DNA of 64,000 bases from Symmetrospora coprosmae (GCA_008802785.1 VUYT01000016.1:62001-126000), one strand, 5' to 3'; shown: positions 45,446 to 56,820, counted from the first letter of the stretch. Numbers and translations: made by a program. Notes: generated by a model from the sequence alone, not told the origin.

Positions 45446-47150
45446 TTAGCCTAGCCATAGGAACGTCGCCGGCGAGTATGTACCGGCAGTCTGCGCAACC
45501 AGCTCAAGTGTCCCATTCGTCCTGTCCCGTTTGAAGACAAAGGTGTTCTCGGTACGAAGACCTCCAGCGACGACGAAGTCCTGTCCACCGGCAGACGCAG
45601 TCATGCCCGCGGGCGACAACTCGAAGCTTCGGATCTGTCGCGCACCGAAGGCCATGGCTGACTGCATGCGCGAGATCTTGCCGTCTTCGGCAATTTTCCA
45701 TACGGCGAGGGTGTCGGATGGCTGGCAATAGTAGTGTATGCTCAGCTGTCGCCCGATTCGGCTCAGCTCTCGCACTCACGTCGCCTTCTTGTATGGCATC
45801 CGCAGCCGTCAAGTTGCGGTTGGAAGCATAGAGGAACCGACCATCATTGCTGACATGCACTTCAGCCGCGGACAGGTCCAGTGAGAAGGTGGCGTTGCTC
45901 GGGTAGATTTGCTGACTGTAGGCGATTCTGATTCAGCCGACGCCAGTCGACAGGACAGGACTGGCCGGACTGGCCGCGCTCACTCCTCCTGGATCTGGTC
46001 CAGCTTTCCGGACCCCAAATCGATCTTGTACGGTCGAATGTTGGCGGAGAGCTCGTGCAGCAGATACATGTACTGACCGCTGGCCGTGATTGCGAGATGA
46101 CGGGGACCAGAGCCGTACGGCTGCTGATAGGTGGTCAGGTTAGACACCGCACCGTTCTCGCCGATCTTGTACAGTCGGAGAAGGTCCTCGCCGAGATCGG
46201 GCAGGTAGAAGACGGGCAGCCAGGGGTGAGTCGCGATCATATGCGGGTGCGAGGTGGCTGTACTCAGACGAGATCAGCTACGGCTCCGACAACCGAAAGG
46301 ATATGCCGGGTAGCACGGCTCACCCTGCGAAGTGCTGTCATTGCCAGCAACGCCGATCTGGCCCTCTTTCGGTGTATATCCTGGGAAGTCTAGCAGACCA
46401 ACATTGGTCTGCTCGCCAAATTGGCCAGTCTGAGCGTCGAAGGCGAATGTCTTTGCGCTCTGCCCAAAATCTGTCACAGCACCGTCAGTTGTGCGTGCGT
46501 AGGTCGATGTCAGGGTCCATCCGCTTACAGTTTGCCACAGCTGCTGTCTTGCCGTCAGGGAAGAAAGCACAGTGCGCTGCGGCAACCGAATACTGTCCTG
46601 ATGGATATCCGCCAGTGTCGACAGAGTCGATGTACGTCATCTCTCCGGTAGATGGGTCAACCGCATACGATGTCATGTAGCCCGGCGCGCCTGGAACGGC
46701 GTCGTCGTTGCAGCCCAGGACGATGTCTACATGAAGCGCAGTCAGTGGTCAACCAGCGTGACGTGGGAGCGGCTAGTGATTACGCGCTTACTTGGATTGA
46801 CAGGATGCCGGTTCAGCCAGGGCTTGAGGTGTCCATCCGATGTGTTGTAGTAGCCGGCCACTTTGAGCGTGTTCGGCTGCACGAAAGGGTTGAATTCGAG
46901 GACGGCATAGCTGGAATTGTCTGAGATGATCAATGTCGCGGGTTAGGGTCGCAAATTCTACAGAGCACGGGCCAATGGCATCGAACGCACATCCGCCCTG
47001 GATGATCCGGATGGGCGCGATGGTAACACCGCTAGACGTGGAAGCGTTGTTCTGTCGGACCGCAAGGTGTGGAGAAGGGGCAGCCAGCGCGATGGCAGCG
47101 GTCGTCGTCAGAAGAAGGTAAGCTGACAGGGGAACGCGAGGGGAGATCAT
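45446..47150 (-). CDS. Secreted seven-bladed beta-propeller lactonase-like protein
   Basis: The start at 47150 gives a signal peptide (MISPRVPLSAYLLLTTTAAI then ALA). Five or six exons follow. Repeated propeller blades are visible: SSYAVLEFNPFVQPNTLKVA, MTSYAVDPSTGEMTYIDSVD, HCAFFPDGKTAAVANC, GSGPRHLAITASGQYMYLLH, EVHVSNDGRFLYASNRNL and RSFELSPAGMTASAGGQDFV. This pattern matches the 6-phosphogluconolactonase/3-carboxymuconate cyclase family (PF10282). Bacterial members hydrolyse 6-phosphogluconolactone, but a secreted form cannot serve the pentose phosphate pathway, so the fungal substrate is unknown; aromatic lactones are one option. It is convergent with the F-box gene and divergent from the SH3 gene. 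Confidence 0.83.
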
Positions 47151-47621
47151 GGCGCCTTCGGAGACGGTCTTGCGAGGGGGATGGAGGAATGGGATGAGAA
47201 GAACGGAGGAAAGGAGAGTGAGAGCTGGAAAGGAAGATGGCCTTTGCAACGAGGTCAGTCCTATACATATATATATAGATCAGTACGATAAGATTGCGAG
47301 GTGGACCGGGATTGCCGGACGTGAGTAGCCGCCTGTAACCGTCAACCGCAGGCTCCACCTACAGACCCAAAAGCGGGGCTCCAGCGGCCGGTGCAACGTC
47401 TGGAAGCGGGGCATAGCCCTGGCTGTATGGGATCGTGTACACTCCTGTCAGAGTTGGCGTCACCTGGCGTGAACCTTGTCGGCGACCGGCTTCCCGTGGC
47501 TGTGATCTCAAGGCCCGCAATGCTTCACGGCGGCAGGACAAGTCTCTATCGCTTCTACACCCTCCAAGACGACGTTGACCGCCCGCACTTGAACCCTGCT
47601 AACCGCATTTCACCCTCCGCA
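47151..47621. promoter_or_regulatory. Divergent promoter of the lactonase and SH3 genes
   Basis: 471 bases between divergent start codons, containing the AT-rich TATA-like run at 47261-47280. Confidence 0.45.
47261..47280 (-). promoter_or_regulatory. TATA-like element of the secreted lactonase
   Basis: A run of alternating T and A (tatacatatatatata) stands out in the GC-rich window about 115 bases upstream of the lactonase start. Its spacing fits a TATA box plus 5' untranslated region. Orientation is inferred. Confidence 0.5.
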
Positions 47622-48862
47622 ATGCCGTTCGCATCCATGACATCCGAGGATGTCGCCGCTTTCTATTCCCTGCTGGACGAGTGAGTCCGGTCGTCATCAG
47701 TCAGAGAGGCTGCCAGCTCGTCGCCCGCAGCACGCCCGAAGCAGCGACGGTCATGACTGCAGCACAGCATGACTGACACGGCAAGTCCATACACTGCCGC
47801 ACAGCTACTTTGAGTCGCGCCAGGAGCTCTTCGCTAGCTGGGCCAGTGCCCGAGCTCCGGCTGCTCCTGCAGCAGCACCGTCGTCATCGCGTGCAGCTCC
47901 GCCAAGTTCCTCCCGGACAACAGCGCGTGCGTCAAACGAGCGCTCTGCTCGGGCGCGACTAGACCTTCAGACTGACTTCCGTCGCTGCTGGACGGCTTGC
48001 AGCCCCGCCGCCTGCGGTCCAGAACTCCTATCGCCCGTCGACGCCCGCTTCTCCACCGCTTGCATCGCCCGCAGCCGCTGGCAGTGATGGACCGCGAGCC
48101 CCGGCCGCACAGAACAAGTACGGCGTAACAGTGCCTTCCATGTCAGACTTCAAGGGTGGGTGCTCTGGCCTGTGCACCCGCCGAAGCTAGCGTTGCCCCT
48201 GCTCACACGAAGCGCATGCGCATGAACAGATCCCCGCTTTCAGTCAGCCTTCAAAGTCGCAGGTACAGGCATGTCGAAAGCGGGAGGCCTGATCAACAAG
48301 CACGTCCTCGGCGGGCAGGACCACTCCAAGACGAATGCGGGCGCAGGCGCAATGGACGGATCGGCAGCGGGAGGCGCGGCAACACCTCCGCCAAAAGCCG
48401 CGAAACCAGGCGGATTCGGAGGCGTCAACATGGGGACGTTCAGAGACGCAGCGAAAGGCATGCAGGCAATGAATCAGATCAACCGCGCCTTTTCGCCCCA
48501 AAGTGCAGAGGCGCCGGCTGCTGCTGCTGCTGCTCCGCCACCACCACCTCCCGCACCCACAGGCGCCGCTCTGCCTCCGCCAAGCAGGACAGGTGCTCCG
48601 CCGCCAGCGCGGAATGGAGGCATCGGGAGCTGTACGGCGTTGTACGACTACGAGGCGGCGGTAGGTCCCTTTGCCAGGCAGCTCGCCCTGTGCGGCCAAG
48701 CTGACGTGCTCTGTCTGCCTGCAACTTCAGGAAGCGGGCGACTTGGGTTTCAACGAGGGTGACAAGATCACCATCTTGTCAAAAGAGAGTGCAGACTGGT
48801 GGAGAGGCTCTTTGCATGGCAGAGAAGGCCTCTTCCCAGCAGCTTATGTTCAGCAGAACTAG
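47622..48862 (+). CDS. SH3-domain actin-patch-type adaptor
   Basis: The start ATG opens MPFASMTSEDVAAFYSLLDD, then YFESRQELFASWA, a short helical N-terminal domain. A Pro/Ala-rich linker includes NKYGVTVPSMSDFK and a Gly-rich block (SKAGGLINKHVLGGQDHSKT). A poly-Ala/poly-Pro stretch comes before a C-terminal SH3 domain at about the last 55 residues: CTALYDYEAA joined by splicing to EAGDLGFNEGDKITILSKES, then WWRGSLHGREGLFPAAYV. All SH3 ligand-pocket positions (ALYDY, WW, P, Y) are present. Similar fungal proteins bind Las17/WASP or other Pro-rich partners. At least five exons. Its stop is only 62 bases from the FPGS-like B stop. Confidence 0.85.
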
Positions 48863-48924
48863 GGCATGTGGCCTGGTGTCAAGCGTAGCCTCTGTACCTG
48901 CTCTACAGTACATGCCTTCCCTGT

Positions 48925-51409
48925 CTAATCCAGATCTGCCTGTCTACACCGGTAATCCACCTCCAGATCGCACACGGCCATGACTCCCCCAACCAGATGC
49001 AGACTGCCACATACGCTGTAGAGGACGCATGATGGACTTAGCTAGGCGGCGCCAGCGTCGCCAGCGTGGGTATCACCTACAGTGCCGAGATTGGGCCAGA
49101 TGCCTGCTTCAGCGCGTCGACACACGCGATGCTTTCTTCAATCGTCGTACACGCTTCGATTCTAGCTGAAGCGAGGCGCTTGCCAGCTTCGAGATCTCGC
49201 CAAACATTCTTCATGTCTTCTGGGCCGGCAACATCGTGCGTCTCGTGAATGGAGAGCAGGTCTTTTGGTGTGTACGCAGTCGTTGAGAAGATGACGAGGT
49301 CGAAGGGCAGCTTGCAGTGCGCGCCTTCGAAGATAGGCGGCAGGAGCTTTGCAGCCGACCGACCCTTGGTCAATGCGAAGATCAGGACGCGCCTTCGACG
49401 TGCACTGTGGCGCGAAAGAGACTCGGTCACATCATACTCCCAGCCCACGTCGATACAAGGCTGCTCACCCTGCTTGCGCCTGGAGGTACCAGTCGGCAGA
49501 GAGGCGCAGACTCTCGACGGTATGCGCGCCGTCCAGCATCCAGTTGATATGCCCTTCTAGCGAGGTGATGCTCTGGCAGCGTCCTGGAATCCGTGCTGTC
49601 CTGGGATAATCACGCGGTATTAGCACGAGCCATAAGACGCAATGCTATAGGCCCAGCAAGCCCTACTCGAGGCCTTTTTGGTAAGCTTCGGGAAGATAGG
49701 GCGGTGCGACAATGCCGGATGGCTGGACGTCCGTCAGGAAGATAGCCGACGGCTGCCGTGCTGCACGTCGCAGGGGATGGCGGATGTAGGTCACGGCCAA
49801 ATTGACCAAGATGAGAGTTGCGGCAGCTACTAGGCCTTTGGAGCCTATGGCTGTCGAGGCGTGGTGTGATCCCAATGATATGGACGCCGAGAGGCTGATG
49901 CCGCTTAGATCTACAGCCAGCGAAGGTAGATCCAGCGAGAAGAAAAACAGACCGAAGATTGACGATACTAGCAGGGCCAGCATATTACGGTCAACAGTAG
50001 ACCGGGACACCGTCAAGAGGGCGTCGAGCTTGGCGCCTTGGTCGTGTTGCGAGATGGCGGAAAAGTATTCCGCTTCCACTTTCTCCACGTAGGGCAAGAA
50101 AGCTCGTGGGCACCGATAGGAGGCGAGGAAGGTGTTGCAGATGGCGACGGCGAGTGATGCGTTGATGATACAGACCTCTCTATCTCCGGTCAGGCCTGGA
50201 CAGCAAAGCCCCTGTCAGCCTGAGCGTACGCAGCGGAGGTCCTCTTCTCCCTTGACGTACCAAGAGGCCGATCCTTGAGCGCTGGATTACTTGAAACGAC
50301 GGAGAACGAAGACGCTCGTCTGGAGAGAGCTTGCCGCTGCAGCGTCTCCTCCGCCAGCAGCGTTTGTGCGACCGTCAGAAGAGGCGCATTGGCCTTGGCG
50401 ATCCCGCCTTTCTGGAAGGCGATCTCGCGGAGGGTATTGCCGAGGATATCGGTGTGCTCGAGCGAGAGCCTAGTGATGGCTGTAACAATGGGGAAAGGGA
50501 CGATGTTGGTCGCATCGGTCAAACCGCCAACCCCAACTTCTAGAATTAGGCAGTCGACCTGGAGTGGGATGGGCAAAAGACAGTTGAGCTCTAGGTGATC
50601 AATACATGCATCTACAGTCAATCACTTGAGCCTTGAGCCTCACGTTACTGTCGAGAAAATAATGAAAGCAGCAGAGACACAGCATGGTCCACCATCCAGG
50701 GATCGAGAGCTTGCGGCCGTCGGGCTATCATTCGGACCACACAAAGACGGTGAGGAAGAGGGGGGGCAATTTAGCATACTCCTTCAGTGTGGGATCTTGC
50801 GAAGGGCAGACGCACTCTATCGCTGCTTGCTATGCGAGCCCATATCTTCCAGAATGTTTCTGCAAAGGCCTGCTCGCTGGCGGATTCACCATTGATGAGA
50901 TACCGCTCGCGAAGGCTGACGAGGGATGGTGACGTGAAGCACCCGATGCGAGCACTAGGATTGGCGTATTGCAGGATGGCACTCGTGCAGGCGGCTGTCG
51001 AGCCCTTGCCTTTCGAGCCGGTAATGTGGATGACGTTGAGCTTGTTCAATTCGGAGGGCTGACGCGCAATACGAATAAAATGGAGGATGAGAGGTGCGAG
51101 TACGTAGTGCGATCCGTCAGCACGGACGCTCCGACCACATCATGCTGGCAAGCTGACCTCGAGGCCAGAAATTCTGAGCCATTGCTCAACCGACAGTCCC
51201 GGCTGTGTGCGCTGGGCATCGACGCATTCCGTCTCGATGATGCGGACAGCTCGTGCATAGCTGCGGTCCTCCTCGTCTTCATCTTGCTCCGGTGGCTCCT
51301 CCTCGTCCCCGAGCGACACGGCCGCGTTCGCGTTCGCGTGAATGGCGAGCAGCAGCTCCGTGTCGCCAGCCGTACTTGCCTCGGTCAGCCCTGGGACGTC
51401 TGCGTCCAT
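48925..51409 (-). CDS. FPGS-like protein B with internal membrane hairpin (best-conserved motifs)
   Basis: Eight exons (51158-51409, 50816-51058, 50644-50709, 50261-50558, 49667-50195, 49469-49600, 49081-49404, 48925-49015), all in phase, give 644 residues. Motifs are close to canonical: HITGSKGKGSTAACTSAIL, ARIGCFTSPSLVSLRERYLI, PGWWTMLCLCCFHYFL, VDCLILEVGVGGLTDATNIV, LEHTDILGNTLREIAFQKGG, INASLAVAICNTFL, IPGRCQSI, NWMLDGAHTVESLRLSADWY and LVCGSLHLVGGVMAV. Two hydrophobic segments (about 49927-49983 and 49783-49836) sit between NASLAV and IPGR. The N-terminus is an acidic Glu/Asp-rich extension of about 60 residues. The start is the first ATG of that frame. Probably catalytically competent; head to head with copy C. 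Confidence 0.88.
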
Positions 51410-51711
51410 GTCGACGGCAGCAAGGAGGGAAGACTGAGATGAGGTCAATAGGATAAAAGCGGGAGGGCTGTCAGCAGGAGTCTGTGCTAGAGTATGCTAT
51501 GCTCGAGCTGTTGGGTAGGTACCCCGGGCCGTTGTCCTCCCCTCCCCCGCCCGACGCGTCCAGAGCGTCCGCCACGTGCACGTGCCTCGCCTTAGTGCCT
51601 GAGAATGGACGAACGGATGGCCGCAGCTCTTCCAAGCAGCAGTACATACCAGCTATGGCTTCATTCTCGAACTGACAATCACCTTCTTGGCTATCGATCA
51701 GTATCACCATT
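51410..51711. promoter_or_regulatory. Shared divergent promoter of FPGS-like B and C
   Basis: 302 bases between two divergent FPGS-like start codons. No known binding site is recognised. Shared control is inferred. Confidence 0.5.
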
Positions 51712-54700
51712 ATGCAGGCTAGTCCGCGGACGTTGCTCGTCGGCGCCGTCGCAGCTGCGGCTGCCTTGACGGTGAGAGAGCGCTGAGCTCCTCCATATCC
51801 CCATATCCCCACCGTGTTCGCGCAATGCTCATCTCAGTGCCTTCCTGCTGTCTGCTCGCACCTGTTCTGTCCAGCTCGACTTCACTTCCCCTCGTGTCCT
51901 GCTCGGTGCAAGGCTCTTTTGCATGGCCTCGGCCATTGCACAGACTCTCACGCGTCAGGCCGCCTCGAATAGCATCAAGCGCAGGAACGACACCCGCATC
52001 GTCTGGTACGGCTGGGGCAACTGCTCAGCCTCAAGTGGAAGAGTCCTCCTGGTCTCTGATGTGACAACCTCCTTTCGCCCCCAGGCTGCAACCGGAAGGC
52101 CCGGGCAACATCGCCACGGCGCGAGACCGCGCTCTGATACATTGCTCGGACGCTGCTCGCAATGCAGCCTACCTCCTTGCCCTTCAGGTGAGCTGTTCCG
52201 GTGATGCGCAACGGCACAATGGACGTGAAGACCAGGCTCAAGGCGCCCGCATGCTTCCCCTCACTCTTCAGGCGGTCCTCCACTTCGGTCTGGGACAAGA
52301 GAGTGTTCCTCTCATCATCATACCTCTCATCTCGCTGGAGCAGACACTCGCTTTGCCTATCGTTCAGGCTCTAAGACGGCGCGAGAAGGACGCCGAGTCG
52401 ACATCACACGAGGAGAACTTTCTTGCTGCGCGTCCAGAGATTGATCTGCCGCTGGCGACGATCTCACCTGTCGCACATGACGATCCTTCGACGTCTACGC
52501 CGCGCTCTGCTACGGATGTGCCTAGCCGGAGCTACGAAGAAGCAGTCGCCATCCTGCAGAGCGTTCGCATCGATGCGCGAACCAGGTCGTACGATGTTCT
52601 GCGATCCAAAGCCGAAACAATTCCGCGCTTCGAGTACTGGCTCAATCGCCTGGGATACATGGCTCAGGACCTTGACGCCCTCAGTGCCATTCACATCAGT
52701 GCGTTCGTCTGATCAGGCTGTGAAGGTACCAACGGACTTATTGTATTGTTCCCTTGAATTGCGTAGCTGGCAGCAAAGGAAAGGGCAGCACAGCCGCATT
52801 TGCCAGCTCAATTCTGAAAGGTATCGCCCCAGGCGCGAAGATCGGTCGATATACATCGCCGCAGCTCGTGAGCCACGCCTACAAGTATCTGTCTCTGGAT
52901 ATGCGGAGAGCTGATCATTTGACAGGTCACGGACCGCGAGCGCATCAGCATCGATGGAAACCCTCTGTCTCCGGAGATGTTCGCAAAGTATTTCCATGAG
53001 GTCTGGGATCGCTTCGAGGCCACGGACGACGTGAGTGCGCCAGCGTTGAATGTCAATCGTACACAATCACGCAGCCGGCTGACTTCCTCTGCGCAACCTA
53101 GCCGACGGTAGCCGACGGCTTCATGCGGCCTACGTACTTTTGGACTCTCACTCTCATGGCATTCCACGTCTTTCTCCAAGAAGGGTGCGATGTCTCGATC
53201 ATCGAAGTAGGGGCAGGCGCCCGGTCGGACTGCACCAACATCCTGGAGAAGCCACTCGTCTCCGCCGTCGGCATCATCGGTCTGGCGCACGTCGGCGACC
53301 TCGGTCGCAACACGCGCGAGATTGCATGGGAGAAGGCAGGCATCTTCAAGAGAGGCGTGCCCGCGCTTTCATTGCTGCAGGACGAGTACAGGGTGCACAA
53401 GGTTCTCGAGAGCTGTGCGCAGTCGAGAGGGGCCTCATCGTTCACGGTCGTCGATACGGTGGAATGGCTGGACAGTGTCAGGCTGGGTGAGTTGGGCCAT
53501 TTATATTCGGCTTTCTCCTTGACAAGCTCGATACTGATTGTCCGTACGCGATCTTTGCCGTAAGGCTTGGCTGGGCCCCATCAGCGCAGCAACGCAGCGC
53601 TGGCTCTGCACATGGTGCAGGCTGTGCTGGACTCGGAGCGATGTCCCGCTGTTCTGCAGAATGCGGCCACTCATCTAGAGCGTCCAGCCACCTTCGAAGT
53701 TCCGGTCTGCGTGACGCAAGGATCACCCGTCACGAAGGGAAAACCCAGCACATTTCGTCAATCGCTAGAGCACGCCGCGGCTCATCCCTTGCGTGTGATC
53801 AACTTCGCCTCTGCCCTGGCTAGCGTAGTCTGGATAGGCTGGGAACAGTACAAACTCGCTACGACTGTCGAAGCATCACGCAATATGCTGCTCGCAACTT
53901 CAGCCGGTCTATGGCTCATCCTCTTTACGTACCGGCTCTACAGCGCGTATGCGACTCAAAGCTCCGGCCAGCACGGTGCTCAAACAAGTAAGCGGCTTGC
54001 CGACGACAGGCTGCCATCTACGACGCTTTCGCCAGCCTTGTGCTGTGGGCGAGTGATACGAGCGCTGGAGAACACGCGATGGCCCGGGCGCGCCGAAATA
54101 TTCCAGGATACGGAATCGCAAGCGACTTTGTACCTCGATGCTGCGCACACACCCGAGTCGATGAAGCTTGCTGGAGAATGGTTCGCTGAGTGCACCGCCG
54201 ACGAATGCGACGTAGCCAAGCCGAGAGCGCGCAACATCCTCTTCGTCACCGTTCCCGGAGGCGTCGCAGATGCCGACAAGCTCATCGAGGGTGTCCTGCG
54301 GGGATCAAGCACGGAGAAGGACGAAGCGACAGGAAGGCCGAAGCTAGCATTTGACAAGGTGATAGCGACATCGGATGCTGTTCGTCGGCCGGGAGGTCAG
54401 TTGACATTGGTCTTGCTCGACGAGTAGTCCGGATTGCTCCCTAAACGCTCATCACTTGACTTGCATTCATGCTCTACCTAACCTCCAGACTTTGTGCTGG
54501 AGACTGATTACGCTCGGCAGCTGGATGTCTTGCGCAGATGCCAAAGCATCCTTGCCGCGTTCGACACGTCGCCCGACTTTGAGATGGGCCAAGCGCAGAC
54601 TTCGCAACACGTCGTGGAGACGATACGGTTGGAAGGTGCCAAGGGACCGTGCAACGTCCTTGTCTGCGGGTCTATCCACCTCGTAGGCCACTTGTACGAT

Positions 54701-54742
54701 CTCATGGATTTGCCCCTCACATTCGTGTGCGAAGAGGCCTGA
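51712..54742 (+). CDS. FPGS-like protein C with N-terminal extension and internal membrane hairpin
   Basis: Nine exons (51712-51771, 51875-52005, 52085-52187, 52272-52698, 52767-52867, 52926-53030, 53102-53486, 53565-54395, 54489-54742) give 798 residues with every phase consistent. About 175 extra residues at the N-terminus start MQASPRTLLVGAVAAAAALT, presequence-like, and include a second hydrophobic run (VPLIIIPLISLEQTLALPIV). Core motifs: RSYEEAVAILQSVRI, ITGSKGKGSTAAFASSIL, VTDRERISIDGNPLSPEMFA, VSIIEVGAGARSDCTNIL, TREIAWEKAGIFKRGVPAL, PHQRSNAALAL, WPGRAEIF, YLDAAHTPESMKLAGEWFAE and VLVCGSIHLVGHLYDL. The hairpin lies at about 53789-53842 and 53885-53941. The intron at LG|LAG is phase 1, as in copies A and B. 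Mitochondrial or membrane placement is inferred. Confidence 0.84.
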
Positions 54743-54941
54743 CGCCTTTGTGCTGGTGGGCTGAAAAGGTATCGTGATATTAGAGCCGCACCTTGTATGA
54801 CAGAAAGACAAGGCATGCATGTAACGAGGCTATGTAACAACGACAAGAGAATGCGGAGACTGCGACTGCACTGCATGACTTCTTGAACGATTAAGACCTG
54901 CGCGATATTGCCTATCCGCGAGTACGCGGAGGCTCTGGAAA

Positions 54942-56371
54942 TCAGGCCATCTTCCACAGCCGGTACATCATCTGCTCGAGCCAAAGGTTTGCCGTTATCC
55001 AGGACGGATGCACATTGCCCGCTTCGTAGACCTCTGCGCCGAAGAGCTTGTCGCCCCAGGTATCCATCGCCCACTGCGCGTCGGCTGTGGCATTGGCATT
55101 TGCTGCATCAAGGGCAGCCTGCATGGCGTTGTTGAGCTCTCCGACGCGCCAGCTCGGAAAGTAAAAGGTGTGGCGCCCGCCTGCACCTCCGCCGGTCTGC
55201 CACCAGCGCTGGAACTCGCCTGCCTCGTCGCTGGCCGCAACGTGCAGCTTGCGCGAGAGCAGCATGGGCGGCACTGCTTGGCTGGCGAAAGAGGACGAGA
55301 TGAGGGAGAGCATCTTGGCGTACCGCTGCGTGTACCACGCGAGGCGCGAGTAGGCGAGATGCCGGACCGTCTCGGTCGACTGCTCTGTGAGCGCATTGTC
55401 ATCGTCGCGGCCAAAGTGGGCGAGATCCCAGAGCTGCGATGTTGATCGTTCTCAGCGCTATAATGCGTGTATCGTGCGCTCGATAGGCAAAAGACCCACC
55501 CCTGAACTGAACTCGACAATGTCCACGCACCTGCCCAGCTTGTGCACAAGGGGCAGCGCAATCTGCTCGATGCGAGACTCTGTCTTTCCCGGCGCACCCC
55601 ATTGATCCTTGAAGCCAAAGTAGTCACCGGTGTCGTCCAGGCCAAAGTGGAAGATGTTGGCAATGAGCAGGTCGTACTCGGCGACGTGACACAGGGCGGG
55701 GTAGGAGCGGTGCGAGTACTCATTCGGCCTCCAGCCTGTGCCATTCGCAGCGGGGATGTCGGCCTGCGGCCAGAGGTCCGACTCGGGAGAGATGGTCGTG
55801 TAGGTGCCGTTGAGGATCCTGCACGAGTATGCGGCGTTTCCCCGGTCGATGCTATCACCTGTGAATGACGGTGAGGAGAGTGCACTGTGAGCAGAATGAA
55901 GAGGGTTGTGTCCCTTCATTGCCCACTCGTACCTATGAGCAGAATCGTCCGGTGGTGCAGGTGACGTGGGATCGCCTCGCCGGAAGCCATCCTCTTAACG
56001 AAGTTTTGCGGTGGACATGACGCTTCTCCTGCTGTATCGAGCTGCAGGGGTCGCCAGACGGTCTTGAGCGCTCCTTCAACCGTATCCGTATCTTCAGGGA
56101 GCTCGAGAACACCTGGGAGGTCGTGAGGGTCGCACCGGTTCCCTTTGCCACCGGCGACCTGAGCGACGCCGTCGAAATGGGACGACGACAGGTACAGGAG
56201 GCTGAGGAACAGCAGCACCGCTGTGGCTCCAATGTAGACGGCTGGAGGGTATCTTTGCTTGTTCCTGGTACAGTAGGCAGGTCGAGCAGGAGTTGGGCAT
56301 CAGCCTGAAGCGTCCGCACGGGGCCTCTGTAGTCCAATGCTGTCCCACACTCACGACTGCAGACCGAGCAT
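54942..56371 (-). CDS. Type II membrane SGNH/PC-esterase-like protein
   Basis: Four exons (56355-56371, 55933-56264, 55500-55858, 54942-55433) give 399 residues. The start exon is only 17 bases; joined by a gtgagt donor to a taccag acceptor it gives MLGLQS, then NKQRYPPAVY, then the anchor IGATAVLLFLSLLYL. The lumenal domain has ILLIGDSIDRGN, the block I GDS motif, followed by YDLLIANIFHFGLDDTGDYF and DIVEFSSGLWDLAHFGRDDD. It ends with EVYEAGNVHPSWITANLWLE, whose His could be the block V base. This layout resembles fungal and plant TBL-type polysaccharide O-acetyltransferases and esterases. Substrate unknown. It is unrelated in detail to the SGNH-like gene at 8530-10981. Confidence 0.72.
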
Positions 56372-56820
56372 CGTGGCTGTGCAGGGTTATTCGATCCGAC
56401 TGATGGGTGCTGGTGCAGCCCTCTAGCCGTCTGCAGACTGCCCAGCTGCTGTTCTCGAAGCTGTCCTGCAGTCCCGTCGTTGAGGTTGTGCGTGTCGACA
56501 GGCCGATATTTGCGCGTCGGAGCGCGAGCGGAGGCTTTGACGGAGGAAGACCTCAGTGCACTTGAGAAAAAGGAGCGTGATGGGGGAAACTACTATACAG
56601 TACGCCGATGACGAACTGCTGCAACTTGCTATGAATACTGTCGATGATGCCGTTGCTGCACTAACTTAAGAGAGAAGGGCCATCCCTCTGTGTCACCCCC
56701 TCCGGCTCTCTGTACCTGACCACGGCATGCCGATCCCTTCTCCGACTCGCCCTTCTCCTCTGCTCTTATCCAAGGCGAAAGAGCAAAGGGTCAACCAACG
56801 GCAGCACACGCTCTTCAGCC
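56372..56820. promoter_or_regulatory. Divergent promoter of the SGNH-like and MYND genes
   Basis: 449 bases between divergent start codons. No clear element. Confidence 0.4.

Noticed and set aside
49077-49081. Early stop making FPGS-like B lack its C-terminal motif
   Set aside because: The stop lies inside a gtaggt intron; splicing to an acceptor at 49016 adds VCGSLHLVGG.
50700-50830. Apparent frameshift in FPGS-like B after ARIASSDR
   Set aside because: A GT-AG intron from 50815 to 50710 followed by a 66-base exon (PGWWTMLCLCCFHYFL) restores the canonical order with matching phase, so the gene is intact.
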